Shown: positions 1 to 14,300 of the stretch, one piece after another
Position numbering within the stretch: the stretch's first letter is position 1
Layout: each line of letters begins with the position of its first letter
NCBI RefSeq assembly: GCF_958295425.1
Contig: NC_081149.1
Location: 4,757,701-4,821,700, forward strand
DNA: 64,000 bases
Direction: 5' to 3'
DNA from: Solea solea
Lineage: Eukaryota; Chordata; Actinopteri; Pleuronectiformes; Soleidae
Notes under the pieces: generated by a model
Seen by the model: only the letters and a program-made list of their open reading frames with translations
What the model was told of the DNA's origin: nothing
The model's database searches: none
Position numbers and translations under genes: made by a program

Positions 1-309
1 GATGAATGGATGAATGGATGGATGAATGAATGAAGGAAGTGTGAGGTTTGGTTTTATTGTGAAAGCAGGAGGAAGTGGCACACACACTCTCCCCACTTGT
101 TGAAGAGGGCAGTTTGTTCTCTCGTCTCCTCACAGACGCTGCTGCTGCTCAAACGTGATTCCGGTGTGAAAACGCGCGACTTGAGTTTGCTGCTGCTGTG
201 AAAGTTTGTTGGACTCACAGAGACAGAGATGTTGTTGTTTGTGCTGCTGCGTTCACTGCACTGCAGAGAGACAACAGGAGCTCGGCCTTAGAAGAAACAC
301 GTTTAGCAG
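1..309 (+). other. grap2: Probable untranslated first exon / promoter region of grap2
   Basis: The stretch ends in a good splice donor (cag|gtaatg, exon end 309). A strong acceptor lies at 5941 (long T-rich tract, then cag) only nine bases before the grap2 ATG, so the two would join as a 5' UTR. The left side starts with a short GATGAATG tetranucleotide repeat, and the transcription start cannot be seen. Short ORFs across the stretch match nothing I recognise. The call rests on splice logic and position; a transcript would settle it. Confidence 0.4.
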
Positions 310-519
310 GTAATGAAAAGTTCCACTCGTTTCTTTCTCTCATCTCACTCGTTCACGCTCGTGTCACACGTTTACATTTTGATTTATTGCTGTTTTAAAT
401 GTTTTAATTCAAATCTTCCATGTTCACTTAGAGAAGTTTTTAAGGACATTTTATGTGAATTTATTCAACTGTCAAACTTCTTTTGTTTGTTGCTTCATTT
501 TAGGGAAGTTTATTTAAGC

Positions 520-690
520 GTGTGTGTGTGTGTACTTGTATGTGTGTCTTTGTGAGGACCGTACAAACCACTGAGGACATTCTCATTTGTCCCTCACTCT
601 CTGTAAAAAAAAAACAGTAGTCCTCATGGAGACCAAAACCTGGTCCCAATGAGGCAGAACCTTATTTCTGATCTATATTCTAAGTAGTAA
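520..690. repeat. Dispersed GT-rich repeat
   Basis: A GT run is followed by tgtgaggac and then a block with tcctcatggagaccaaaacc and aatgaggcagaacc. The same block recurs near 55490-55550, and a related GGGGAC-type piece lies near 52660-52740. A sequence found at unlinked sites in one window is a dispersed repeat; its class is unknown. Confidence 0.55.
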
Positions 691-1764
691 ACCAACACCC
701 AAAGCCACAGCTGCCCTAAATGAACAGCATTGGTAATTATCAAAAGGATTTCTGTAATAGTTGATACACCAGTATGTCGAAGATCTTTAACCCAATTATA
801 TTTTGAATATAATAATAATATGGACATTATTATTATTTCTTCATTAAGACGTCAAATTAGAGTTATTTAAAGTTTTACCGGTTGATTGTTACTCTTGTAA
901 TTTCGAGTTTGATAACATTTTCAGTTCTTGAAAGATTTCTAAAATACTGATGTTTTCTTGTTTTTATGACAGGTGGTCGAATACCTTTGTAAACACGGTG
1001 TATGAAGAATTTTACTGGAATATTTGTGAACGTGAGTTCATCATCTGCATAAAAGAGGTGAGTCCTGTTTCCGTGATTCTGGTCCTGGTCTTTGGAACAA
1101 CAGACTCCCTGAAAACCTGAGAAAATGTTCATATTCTCTTCTAACTGAGTTTATTACCTTTACTTCTGGGTCTGACACAAGTTTATTTCACTCTGTCCTT
1201 TAACATTCTTACCTCATTGATTCATTTATTCGCATTTAACGACTGATTCACTTGTCCATTTCTTTACATTTCGCCACATTTGTCACTACTTGTTTGTTTT
1301 TAATGTCTCTTTTATGTCCAGTTTAAATCACATTAGTATTTTACCTGAGTTCCATGACAGCGTTTCCTCACTTCTTTCTCTCCCTTCCTAATTCTTCTTT
1401 TCCTCAATTCTTGCTGTTTTTTAAAAAATAATACCAGCTAAATAATATTAAAAATCGGAAAGAAAACACTGTTTACATGATATTGATAATGTCATGATTA
1501 TGTTGAGTAGGGAAATGATAGAAGTTATTGTTTTGGACTCTTTTAAAGAGCTCCATAATTAACCACAGGGAACAAGTTGTACAAATAAACCAATATAAAT
1601 CTGGATTTATGAATATATAACATGTGGGGTACCTCAAATGTTTCTTATGTATAGTAATGACATTTGCAGAGTAATCAGATATGTTAAAATTTGTGTTATT
1701 TGCAGATGTCACCAATGTTTTCTGTTTTCCTGTGTGAGGAAGTTTCGTCTTTTTTTATCTACAG

Positions 1765-2118
1765 TTGGACGTTATTGGCTTTGATTCTTGTGTCGGATGT
1801 TGTGCTCATTACTCTTCAGTGATGACACTTTCTCACCAATCAGAGGGATGATCTGATTGGTGATGATAAGTGAACTAGATTTTGGTATATCAGTATAAAT
1901 AGAATTTGGAACTATAAGTAGATTTTGGAAATATAAGTGAACTTTAAGTAGATTTTGGAATTACAGTATAAGTACATTTTGGAACTTTAAGTAGATTTTG
2001 GATAATAAGTAGGATTTTTAAGTCTTTTTAATTGTTGTACATTGTTGGCTTTGATTCTTGTGTCGGACTTCGTGCTCATGACAATTCAGTGACGACACTC
2101 TCTGCCCAATCAGAGGCC
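1765..2118. repeat. Direct repeat pair of a dispersed element
   Basis: Two diverged copies of an approximately 85-bp block (about 1765-1850 and 2034-2118) share ggctttgattcttgtgtcgg and a following gacactctc…caatcagagg segment. Related text appears near 39100-39185 and 60390-60440, so this is a dispersed family and not a local gene feature. Confidence 0.5.
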
Positions 2119-3477
2119 GGCATTTAAGTGATGATTAGATTCCCTGGCTCCACTCGTCTTTATGCTGATGTGTCTTTGTCCCACGTTGACAGTGTGTAAA
2201 TGGTAAAAAGTTACAAAAGTGTAATATGAATACAGAACATTTACCAACTCTTCATCTTCTCCTGATTAGTGGTTACTAGAAATATGAATAACAAAGTAAA
2301 GTACAGATATTATAAAGTATTTTTACGTTTTTTATCTTTGTTACAACACTGGTTTTCCTGAAGTCGAACTTTCATTTTACTGTAAGATGTCATTTCTTTA
2401 TTGTGCAGCTCTTATTTTGGAATTTGTTTTATTTTAGCTACATTCAGACAAACAAAAGTTCCATATGATGAATTTCAGTGTGTTTGCTGAATCTTTGACA
2501 CTCAGATTCTCCACAGTGACATCTCTGTCCAGAGCAGACGTAACAACATTAATCATTAAATGTTGACTCAAACGTGCAAGACTTGAGTTAGATATTAATC
2601 ATTAGATTAGATTGTCATGTCCTGTTGGAAAAAACATTTATTTCCCTTTAAAGCCACGGTCAGTCGATTTGACTGAGGAAGTTTTTATCTTAATAAAACA
2701 AATGTTTAATCTGTTCATTTGTTAATGTTTAGCTTTACTTCATTTAACTTCACATATGAAGAACAAACTAAAATGTCAGCTAAATAAATGACAGTAAATG
2801 GTGAAAAAAGAAATCACTTCACTCTTTCAGTGTTCCCTGTAACTTATATCATATTTACTAATTATATAAACGCAGTACATTTGTGACCATAAATTATTAA
2901 TTTTACCATCTCTTCACTAGAAAACAGCCAGAAAATAAAGGAAATGTGTGCACAGTATTAAAATAAAAGGCTGAAGTGTCAAGTTTGTCGTCTTAAACTT
3001 GGACAAAAACAGGATCCATCTCTTTTAACGTAAATGGAATGGAACCAGGCTTGCATCACGTCTTAATCTAATGTCACTTTACCAGTGTGTGAAGTATATG
3101 TGAGGAAGAGGAGGATGGAGAGAATAAATCTGCCTCCTGTGAAAAGTCTGCACAAATACCGTTCTACAGGAATACGTTTGTTGTGTTTGAAACCTGTCGT
3201 AGGACAGTTATGTGTTACGTTCCTCACATTTATAGATAGATAATATTGTAGTTATACCAATTTTGATAGCCCAACATTTCAGTGTGAAGGTTTTACACTG
3301 ATGTAGTGTACGATAATTCTCATCACAAAGCTGTTACTGGTGTGTACATTTAATGACCTTAAGGTGACAAATGTAACTATTTATTTTACTCTGTGTATTA
3401 CGAACCAGAGCAGATGTTGAAAACATCACAAAAATACAGATCAGTGGCAAATGTTGTGACACTTGTGTATTATTACT

Positions 3478-3530
3478 TCACCCCCCACGGAGTGGGAGTG
3501 AATTATTATTATTATTTTTGTTTTTAGTAG

Positions 3531-3564
<34 letters not shown>

Positions 3565-3565
3565 G
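3478..3565. repeat. CTGT microsatellite with ATT run
   Basis: About eight CTGT units follow a short ATT run and a CACCCCCCACGGAGTGGGAG block. The reading frame on the minus strand here is only the translated microsatellite. Confidence 0.8.
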
Positions 3566-5154
3566 TTTCCACACTTGCCAATATGACCAACAGAGGCTGA
3601 CAGAGGCTTGTTGCGTGAATGGGTTGAAGTTTGCCATCTCTGATTGCCTTGTTTTGGAAATGTCATGGTTTCATAAACACATGTTGTAGAAGTTTAACTT
3701 GAGGATAAATTAAAAGAAAAGAACCCACAGAAATGCTTATTCACCAGAAAATGCTTGAACACAGTCTCTACAAAAGAGTTAAAAAATACAGATCACATCT
3801 GTTTATTTATTAATCCTTTATTTAGCGAGACAGATCTCATTGATAGTACAAATTTTTACATAGACAAAACCATTTCAGATATAAAACTCACAACAGAATA
3901 TTAAAGCTAAAAGGAAGCAGTTACAGGTGCGTGCACATATTTCCTGTATTCCTGTTTCAATGCATTTTATGGTTGCATTTTAAGAGACTAAAGAAGGAGA
4001 AAATAGAATGGTTAACACTAACCCTAACCTCCTAACCCTGACCATAAAAACCAAGTCTTGCACCTTTAAAAAAAGCACTTTAAACAGGCTGACGACTGGC
4101 TGACGACTGGAAACTGAGAGAAGAAAGAAAAATAGAATTTAGTGTAGAAGTCACAGCAAAAGAAAAATACCTGTCCAAAAATCAGAGTTATGTACTGACA
4201 AATCTCCCTCAAAAACAGAGCCTTTACATGACTCTCTGTTCACTTTAGGACCATGGTTCTCAAACTGTGGTACGTTTACCACCAGTAGTACACGAGTATT
4301 AGGAAGAAAATCAGAAAATATACCAGAAAATTTATGATAAATCTCATTACCAAGCTGCTACCAATGTGTACATTTTATGTCCGTAAGGAGACAAATGTAA
4401 TGATTTATTTTACTCAGTGTATTACAAACCAGAGCAGATGTTTTTTTTAGGGAAATTTTATGGTTTTACTGTCATATTTTTCTCCATTATTTACCATTGT
4501 TTTTACCAAGATAGAAATAATACTAGACATTAAGTGGTATTACCATAAATACTACCTGCACATTAAAAAATATGATGCCACATAATTACCTATCGTGTAA
4601 TAGGGAAGTATTAAATATGTGTACAATTCTATCATGAAATAACAGGTCACAGTGAGGGGTTTTTCACCCTTCATGCACTCAAACTCAGATTAAAGTCATC
4701 ATTTTGCAGCGCGCTCAAGAGCTGCAGTAGCAAAGATAAGTCACCACATCCTTTTGAAACCACAAACAGTCAGGGTTTTTACATCTATGAGAAAATTATC
4801 AAGTAACAAATCAGCTACCCCCCCAACACCTCCACCTCCACCCCCCCCAAAAAAAAGTGTACTGAAAAGGTTCCTCTCACATCTGCCTGTTTTATTGTCT
4901 CATAAATATACAGTAAATTAGGAAGTGGCTCGTGTGTCTTTTCCTACTTTGAAAATAGATTGTTTATTATAATTTTTTCCAGTTCCTTTACTGTAAACAG
5001 CCACAGAAACGCTGTGTCACGCTTACGTGACTGTGTAACCGGAAGTAAAGCAGCTTTAACTTGTGTTGTTCATTTCACTGGTCTTCCTAAAAACAAACAC
5101 TGAAACATTTACAGTGGACACATTTTTCTTTTTATGGAACAATATATCACCATC

Positions 5155-5310
5155 TATACATATAAATGGATATACATATATATACACATTTACACACATA
5201 TATACATATGTATGTATATACATATATATACGTATGTATATATATGTATATACATACATATGTATATATATATATATATATACATATATATGTATATATA
5301 CGTGTGAACT
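5155..5310. repeat. TA/TATG microsatellite
   Basis: Imperfect alternating TA with TATG and TACA units. Open frames on both strands (Y/I-rich peptides) are low-complexity artefacts. Confidence 0.9.
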
Positions 5311-5950
5311 CATGACAAATATTTACTATCATCTGAAGGAGAATTATGATTTAGATATTGTTACGGTCCTTCATGGTTATTTTTTAACTTGTAATTATTA
5401 TTTTGTTTTATCCATCAACGGTTCTGATGAATGGAACATTATTAGGTCATGTTCAGCTTCAATTTACAGGCCATTTACAGAACAACACTGCCACTCGCTG
5501 GATTACCAGGAAAATTGCATCCATGCCATTCAGAGGGAAATGGGTTGAATAGTAAAAAACCAAGACCTAGACTTAGATTAAAAGTATTTTAACACTCAAT
5601 GCATGATTTTATACTGTATTGTAATGATGGTGGCGTTTGTCAAGGAAATTAGTTTATATTGGGTTTTAATGTCATGACATTTATGTCCTTTAGGCAATGA
5701 ATGTAACTATTATTATTTTATACAGCGTAACATTTCAAAATAACACAAAATTATCAGAAAAAATTCAAAACATTAAAAAATGCATCCTCGAGGTTGCATG
5801 AAAGTTTACTTTTGTTAAATTAAAATAATAATATATTTTTTTATTTCTCTGTATAGAAACAGTTGCAGTGGACCTCGCCATCCCTCATCTTTGTTGTCTT
5901 CATTTTTTTTGTTGTTGTTTTTTTTAAACCTCACTGATCAGCTGATCCTG

Positions 5951-8341
5951 ATGGAAGCAAGGGGAAAGTACGAATTTGCCGCGACAGCGGACGACGAGCT
6001 CACCTTCAGAAAAGGCGACATTCTGAAGGTAGAGCGAATTTAAATTATGCTTTTTTCTTCATTATATTATATACATTAGTCATTCACCACTTACTGTTTT
6101 CCCTTCTCTGACCAGATTCTGAGTCCACAAGACGATTGGTACAAAGCAGAGATGAATGGAGAAGAAGGTTTTGTGCCACAAAACTACCTGGAACTGCAGA
6201 CTCCGAGGTACGAGGCGGTGACGTCACCAATGAGATCTGAACTCTAACCAGTTTTAATTCATTCACCTTCAATTTATGACTAATTCAAAGAACTTCACCT
6301 GAAGTTCTACACACTGGAACTTTGTTTTCACGGTCACTTGTTTGGTCAATGAAATGTGAAAAATGTTGATTTTTGTTTCCCCAAACCTTGAAACTGTGAG
6401 TTTTTACATTTTACATTGTTCCATGGAACAAAAAACTAAGAACTTGTTTTAATATTTCCCAAAAAAACGACTTGGTACAATCCAAATATCACAGTTACCG
6501 TGGTTGTTTTTCCAGGTGGTTTCAGGAGAACGCTAGTCGCAACGACGCCGAGGATCTGCTGAGACACAAGGATATCGGAGAGTTCGTGATCCGAGGCTCG
6601 CAGAGTTCGCCGGGAGAATTCTCCATCTCTGTCAAGTGAGAAAAAACTATTTTTTGACATACATTTACTTCCCGAGGCTCGACTTTGTTGTTATTTATAT
6701 ATGGAGTTTTATTTACTACACATAGTTTTAGTTTTATAGTCCAGATTAACCAGGTCACAAAACATCATCACATGTCAATGAATTCTCATAATCATGTAAA
6801 TATACTAATGTTGAGAAGTAAAAGTATTAAAAAAGTGAGGAGTTAGGATTGAGTCAGTGGTAGGGCCAGTCTTCTTTCAACTGGAAGGTTGTGGGTTCAA
6901 TTCCTGGCTCTGCTTGTCTAATATGCGTCCTTGAGCAAAGACACTTAACCCTACGTTGAAGCGTGTGAATGTGACTGGTGAGTGAGTGAGTGAGTGGGAG
7001 TGAGTGTAAATGAGTGAGCGTAAGTTAGTGTCTGACAGTGTTAGTGTCTGACAGTGAGTGAGTGTCTGAAGGTGAATGAGCGTAAGTGAGTGAGTGTCTG
7101 AAAGTGAGTGTCTGACAGTGAGTGAGTGTCTGTATATGTCTGTGTGTCCTTGGGAAAGACACTTAACCCTACGTTGAAGCATGTGAATGTGACTGGGTGA
7201 GTGAGTGGGAGTGAGTGTAAATGAGTGAGTGTAAGTGAGTTAGTGTCTGACAGCGAGTGAGCGTAAGGGAGTTAGTGTCTGACAGTGAGTGAGTGTCTGA
7301 AGGTGAGTGTCTGACAGTGAGTGAGTGTCTGACAGTAAGTGAGTGAGTGTCTGACTGTAAGTGAGTGAGTGACTGTATATGTCTGTGTGTCCTTGGGCAA
7401 AGACACCCCATGTTGCAGCGTGTGAATGAGTGTGAAAGATTTGTGAATGGGTGAAAAGTGTAGTGTAAAGCAGCTCATCAAGAAAACCAACTATTATTCT
7501 TCTGATTGTATTTGGTAGTAATAAGTAACAAAGTACAGATACGTGAGTTTTGCACTGTGATATGACTTAAACGTAGCATATTAATCTTCATCCTCATCAA
7601 AAAAATTATCATATTTTACAAGTAAACAGGTGTAGTTTTCTTCTCTGGCCAGCAGAGGGAGGTCCAGCACAGGAGACAGGGAGTCAGTGGACATTCAGGA
7701 AAATGTGATTACGTCTCTGTCACTGACTGGACATTAAATCCGTCCTTTTCCCCTCCACAGACATGAAAGTGACGTTCAGCACTTCAAAGTGCTGCGCGAC
7801 AACCAGGGCCATTACTTCCTGTGGTCAGAGAAGTTCACGTCCCTCAACAAACTGGTGGACTTCTACAAGAACACCTCCATCTCCAAGACCAGGGAGATGT
7901 ACCTCCATGACGGCACCTCGGCCAACAGGAACGTCTCTACGGCTCAGGTCTGCCGACACTTATGGGGCCCTCTGCTGAATTAGGGCCCCCATAAACCTAA
8001 GAGTAGCCGGTGCTTGATTATTATTATGAATGTAACACTATAAAGTGCCTTTATTTTTTACACTTTTAAATTGTCAAGTTTTGTCATGATGCATCTTCAT
8101 TTTATGGTCTAAAAAAATTATTACTAATTATTTTCAAAATACTTCATTGAAACAAACAGCTGTGTTTGTTTGTTTACTACAGGTGAAGAGGGGAAGTTTG
8201 CCTGAACAACACTCAGCTGCAGCGATCGCAGCCGGACCGCGACGAGCATCAGACCAACCACACAGTCAGCTGGTGCGCTCTCTCTCTCTTTATATACTTT
8301 AAAATATTACGTGTGTACAAACACTATCTATATACATATAC

Positions 8342-8396
<55 letters not shown>

Positions 8397-11300
8397 CATA
8401 CATACGTATATACATGTACATACATATACATACATACACACACATATGTATATATGTATATACATACATATATACATATACATACATACATAAATCCCAC
8501 AAATCATGTGACAAATCATGAGACTGACAAACTGAATATTTGTTTATTAGGGTTCGAGCAACAAGGTTGCAAGAACCCTATTGAAATGCAAAAGATTATT
8601 ATTATTAGGGTTCGAGCAACAAGGTTGCAAGAAACCTATTGAAACTGGAAGGATTATTAGGGTTCGAGCAACAAGGTTGCAAGAACCCTATTGAAATGCA
8701 AAAGATTATTAGGGTTCGAGCAACAAGGTTGCAAGAACCCTATTGAAATGCAAAAGATTATTATTATTATTATTATTATTAGGGTTCGAGCAACAAGGTT
8801 GCAAGAAACCTATTGAAACTGGAAGGATTATTATTATTATTATTATTCTTATTATTCCCCCAAATGAATTGCCTTTTTGAGGCCTTTCCCATACCCCAAA
8901 ACTCACCAATTTTTGTGACCGCATCAATACTGGTGTAAATTTACGTCTGAAAAAGGTTCGGGGAATGTGCGTCGAAAATTGAATGTGGGAGGGGCCAATA
9001 AGTGCGGCGCCACCTGTCCAAATTCACCATGACCAACACAAATATCGCACATGCACGAAATTCGGTACACATGTGTAGTGGGTCAGGATGAAGAAAAAAT
9101 TACATTATGACCATGATCCAAACCCAACAGGAAATCCGCCATCTTGGGTTGATTGGCGATTTTTTGGCGATTTTGGCGAATTCGCAGCAAAGGTATTTGA
9201 ACTAACTCCTCCTAGAGTTTTCGTGCGATCACCTTCAAACTTGGTGAGGTCCCTGTGGACCAGTTGAGGAGCTCACGGTATCAAATGTTTTTTCAAATGT
9301 CGCACGGCGCACGAGATAGGGGGCGGCAAAGTTTGTGATGATTCTGATGTTTCGCATCAGAAAAAAAAAACTCTTATAACTTTGCGATGGAAGGTCCGAT
9401 CCGAACCAAACTTGCTATGATTGATGATGGGCCATGGCTGAAGACGTCTATGAAAAAACGGTGAAGTTTGAAAACAGCGCCTCCTTGTGGTGAAAGAAAA
9501 TACACCAAAAAAAAGTTTTTTTACGATTTCGGGAATAACTTTTACACAGATAATCGTACCGCACTCAAAATTGGTGACAACAGTCAAAACACATGGTAGA
9601 TGATGCGTGATCAATATGACGACAAATCGTTTAACGGTGTTGCCATGGCAACGACGCAAAGTCGGATTTTTGGGACAAAAAATCAAACTGCTACAACTTC
9701 GCGAATCCTGGTCCGATCTGAACCAAACTTGCTAGGATTGATGATAGTCCGGCCCTAAAGACGTCTATATGAAAATATTCAATTTCGAAAACAGCGCCCC
9801 CTGGTGACAGTAGCCAATATGACAGCTTGTATTTCAATTATCTCCTCCTAGAGCTTTTGTGCGATCACCTTCAAACTTGGTGAGATCAATGTGGACGAGT
9901 TGAGCATCAAAAGTTATCAAAAGCTTTTTAAAATATTGTATGGCGTAGGAGATAGGGGGCGCCAAAATTGGAGATAATAATAATTTTTCTCAACAGACAA
10001 TGAAACTCTTATAACTTCGCGATGGAAGATCTGATCCCAACCAAACTTGCTATAGTTGATGTTGGTTAGTTGCTGAAGACGACTATGTTGCTGAAATGGT
10101 ACATTTTGAAAACAGCGCCTCCTGGTGGTGGTAGAAAATTCTAAAAAAACAAACTGTTACAACTTTGCCAATCCTGCTCCGATCTGAATCAAACTTGCTG
10201 GGATTGATGATAGTCCAGCCCTGAACACGTCTATATGAAAATATTCATTTTCAAATACAGCGCCCCCTGGTGACAGCAGACAGAATTACATTTATAGTTT
10301 TTGATGCTGCTCCAACAGGGATTGTTGTATCCGCTTGAAACTTAGTATGTGGGACCCCAGGCCCTTCCTCAACATGTCCGTAAAAGGTCACCTCCCTACA
10401 GGAAGTGGAACGCCCGAAACAGGAAGTAAAGTCTTACATTGTCCGATTGACACGAAACTAGATATGTGAGTTATGGGACCTTCCCTGAACATGTTTCCGG
10501 AGACGAACAGGAAGTCGGCCATTTTAAACAGGAAGTGCCCTCTAACTTTGCCGTACGTTGTCCGATTTGCACAAAATCTTATATGTGACACCAGGGACCT
10601 GTCCTGAGCATGTCCGTAAAAGGTCACCTCCCTACAGGAAGTGGAATGCCCGAAACAGGAAGTAAACTCTAAGATTGTCCGATCTGAACAAAACTTGATA
10701 TGTAAGACAAGGGAACTTCCCTGAACACGTTTACGGACGCGCATTTGACCGAACAGGAAGTCGGCCATTTTAAACAGGAAGTGCCCTATCACTTTGCCAT
10801 ACGTTGCCGCGATCCCCCCCGAAATTTGGATCGACATGCACGGGGACGCCGCTGAAAATAACTAGTACTGAAAATAACTAGTACTGAAAATAACTAGTAC
10901 TGAAAATAACTAGTACCGCGCGCGGTGAATGAACGGGTGAGAGCGCGAGGCACGCGGGGAGCCGTGGCACACGGCGACCCGCGTGGGTCGGCTCGAACCC
11001 GTTCAGAACCGCGCGCGGTACTAGTTATTTTTATTATTATTATTCCTAAAAGTAAATCGCATTTTTGAGGCCTTTCCCATACCCCAAAACTCACAGATTT
11101 TTGTGACCGCATCAATCCTGGTGTAAATTTACGTCTGAAAGTCGTTCGGAGAAGATGCGTGGAAAATTGGAAGTGGGAGGGGCTAAAAAGTCACGCAAAA
11201 AACTTCTATTAGGTCAACTCATGTCGGGTTTAACGTATGTGAACGAAACTTGGTACACACGTTCATTAGGTGGGGACGGTCAAAAAAGTCGATGACGACT

Positions 11301-14300
11301 TTCCCGTGAAACCTACAGGAAATCCGCCATCTTGGGTTGATTGGCGATTTTTTGGCGATTTTGGCGAATTCGCAGCAATGGTATTTGAACTAACTCCTCC
11401 TAGAGTTTTCGTGCGATCACCTTCAAACTTGGTGAGGTCCCTGTGGACCAGTTGAGGAGCTCACGGTATCAAAAGTTTTTTCAAATGTCGCACGGCGCAC
11501 GAGATAGGGGGCGGCAAAGTTCGTGATGATTCTGATGTTTCGCATCAGAAAAAAAAAACTCTTATAACTTTGCGATGGAAGGTCCGATCCGAACCAAACT
11601 TGCTATGATTGATGATGGGCCATGGCTGAAGACGTCTATGAAAAAACGGTGAAGTTTGAAAACAGCGCCTCCTTGTGGTGAAAGAAAATACACAAAAAAA
11701 AAGTTTTTTTACGATTTCGGGAATAACTTTTACACAGATAATCGTACCGCACTCAAAATTGGTGACAACAGTCAAAACACATGGTAGATGATGCGTGATC
11801 AATATGACGTCAAATCGTTTAACGGTGTTGCCATGGCAACGACGCAAAGTCGGATTTTTGGGACAAAAAATCAAACTGCTACAACTTTGCGAATCCTGGT
11901 CCGATCCGAACCAAACTGGCTAGGATTGATGATAGTCCGGCCCTAAAGACGTCTATATGAAAATATTCAATTTCGAAAACAGCGCCCCCTGGTGACAGCA
12001 GACAATATGACAGCTTGTATTTCAATTATCTCCTCCTAGAGCTTTTGTGCGATCACCTTCAAACTTGGTGAGATCAATGTGGACGAGTTGAGCATCAAAA
12101 GTTATCAAAAGCTTTTTAAAATATTGTATGGCGTACGAGATAGGGGGCGCCAAAATTGGAGATAATAATAATTTTTCATAACAGACAATGAAACTCTTAT
12201 AACTTCGCGATGGAAGGTCTGATCCCAACCAAACTTGCTATAGTTGATGATGGTTAGTTGCTGAAGACGACTATGTTGCTGAAACGGTACATTTTGAAAA
12301 CAGCGCCTCCTGGTGGTGGTAGAAAATTCTAAAAAAACAAACTGTTACAACTTTGCCAATCCTGGTCCGATCTGAACCAAACTTGCAAGGATTGATGACA
12401 GTCCGGCCCTGAACACGTCTATATGAAAATATTCATTTTCAAATACAGCGCCCCCTGGTGACAGCAGACAGAATTACATTTATAGTTTTTGATGCTGCTC
12501 CAACAGGGATTGTTGTTTCCGCTTGAAACTTAGTATGTGGGACCCCAGACCCTTCCTCAACACGTCCGTAAAAGGTCACCTCCCTACAGGAAGTGGAATG
12601 CCCGAAACAGGAAGTAAAGTCTTACATTGTCCGATTGACACGAAACTAGATATGTGAGTTATGGGACCTTCCCTGAACATGTTTCCGGAGACGCCGTTGA
12701 CCGAACAGGAAGTCGGCCATTTTAAACAGGAAGTGCCCTCTAACTTTGCCGTACGTTGTCCGATCTGCACAAAACCTTATATGTGACACCAGGGACCTGT
12801 CCTGAGCATGTCCGTAAAAGGTCACCTCCCTACAGGAAGTGGAACGCCCGAAACAGGAAGTAAAGTCTTACATTGTCCGATCTGAACAAAACTTGATATG
12901 TAAGACAAGGGAACTTCCCTGAACACGTTTACGGACGCGCATTTGACCGGACAGGAAGTCGGCCATTTTAAACAGGAAGTGCCCTATAACTTTGCCATAC
13001 ATTGCCCGATCCCCCCCGAAATTTGGATCGACATGCGTGGGGACGCCGCTGAAAATAACTAGTACTGAAAATAACTAGTACCGCGCGCGGTGAATGAACG
13101 GGTGAGAGCGCGAGGCACGCGGGGAGCCGTGGCACACGGCGACCCGCGTGGGTCGGCTCGAACCCGTTCAGAACCGCGCGCGGTACTAGTTATTATTATT
13201 ATTATTATTATTATTCCTAAAAGTAAATCGCATTTTTGAGGCCTTTCCCATACCCCAAAACTCACAGATTTTTGTGACCGCATCAATCCTGGTGTAAATT
13301 TACGTCTGAAAGTCGTTCGGGGAAAATGCGTGGAAAATTGGAGGTGGGAGGGGCTAAAAAGTCACGCAAAAAACTTCTATTAGGTCAACTCATGTCGGGT
13401 TTAACGTACGTGAACGAAACTTGGTACACACGTTCATTAGGTGGGGACGGTCAAAAAAGTCGATGACGACTTTCCCGTGAAACCTACAGGAAGTCCGCCA
13501 TCTTGGGTTGATTGGCGATTTTTTGGCGATTTTGGCGAATTCGCAGCAATGGTATTTGAACTAACTCCTCCTAGAGTTTTCGTGCGATCACCTTCAAACT
13601 TGGTGAGGTCCCTGTGGACCAGTTGAGGAGCTCACGGTATCAAAAGTTTTTTCAAATGTCGCACGGCGCACGAGATAGGGGGCGGCAAAGTTCGTGATGA
13701 TTCTGATGTTTCGCATCAGAAAAAAAAAACTCTTATAACTTTGCGATGGAAGGTCAGATCCGAACCAAACTTGCTATGATTGATGATGGGCCATGGCTGA
13801 AGACGTCTATGAAAAAACGGTGAAGTTTGAAAACAGCGCCTCCTTGTGGTGAAAGAAAATACACAAAAAAAAAGTTTTTTTACGATTTCGGGAATAACTT
13901 TTACACAGATAATCGTACCGCACTCAAAATTGGTGACAACAGTCAAAACACATGGTAGATGATGCGTGATCAATATGACGACAAATCGTTTAACGGTGTT
14001 GCCATGGCAACGACGCAAAGTCGGATTTTTGGGACAAAAAATCAAACTGCTACAACTTTGTGAATCCTGGTCCGATCTGAACCAAACTTGCTAGGATTGA
14101 TGATAGTCCGGCCCTAAAGACGTCTATATGAAAATATTAAATTTCGAAAACAGCGCCCCCTGGTGACAGTAGACAATATGACAGCTTGTATTTCAATTAT
14201 CTCCTCCTAGAGCTTTTGTGTGATCACCTTCAAACTTGGTGAGATCAATGTGGACGAGTTGAGCATCAAAAGTTATCAAAAGCTTTTTAAAATATTGTAT

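Larger units (their letters stand above)
310..5941 (+). other. grap2 intron 1 (probable); no other gene seen
   Basis: The 5.6 kb between the putative first exon and the coding start is AT-rich and holds no convincing coding ORF. It contains a GT-rich dispersed repeat (about 520-690), a direct repeat pair (1765-2118), a degenerate 20-bp AAGTAGATTTTGGAA-type tandem (about 1868-2010), a CTGT microsatellite (3534-3565) and a TA/TATG microsatellite (5155-5310). Confidence 0.5.
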
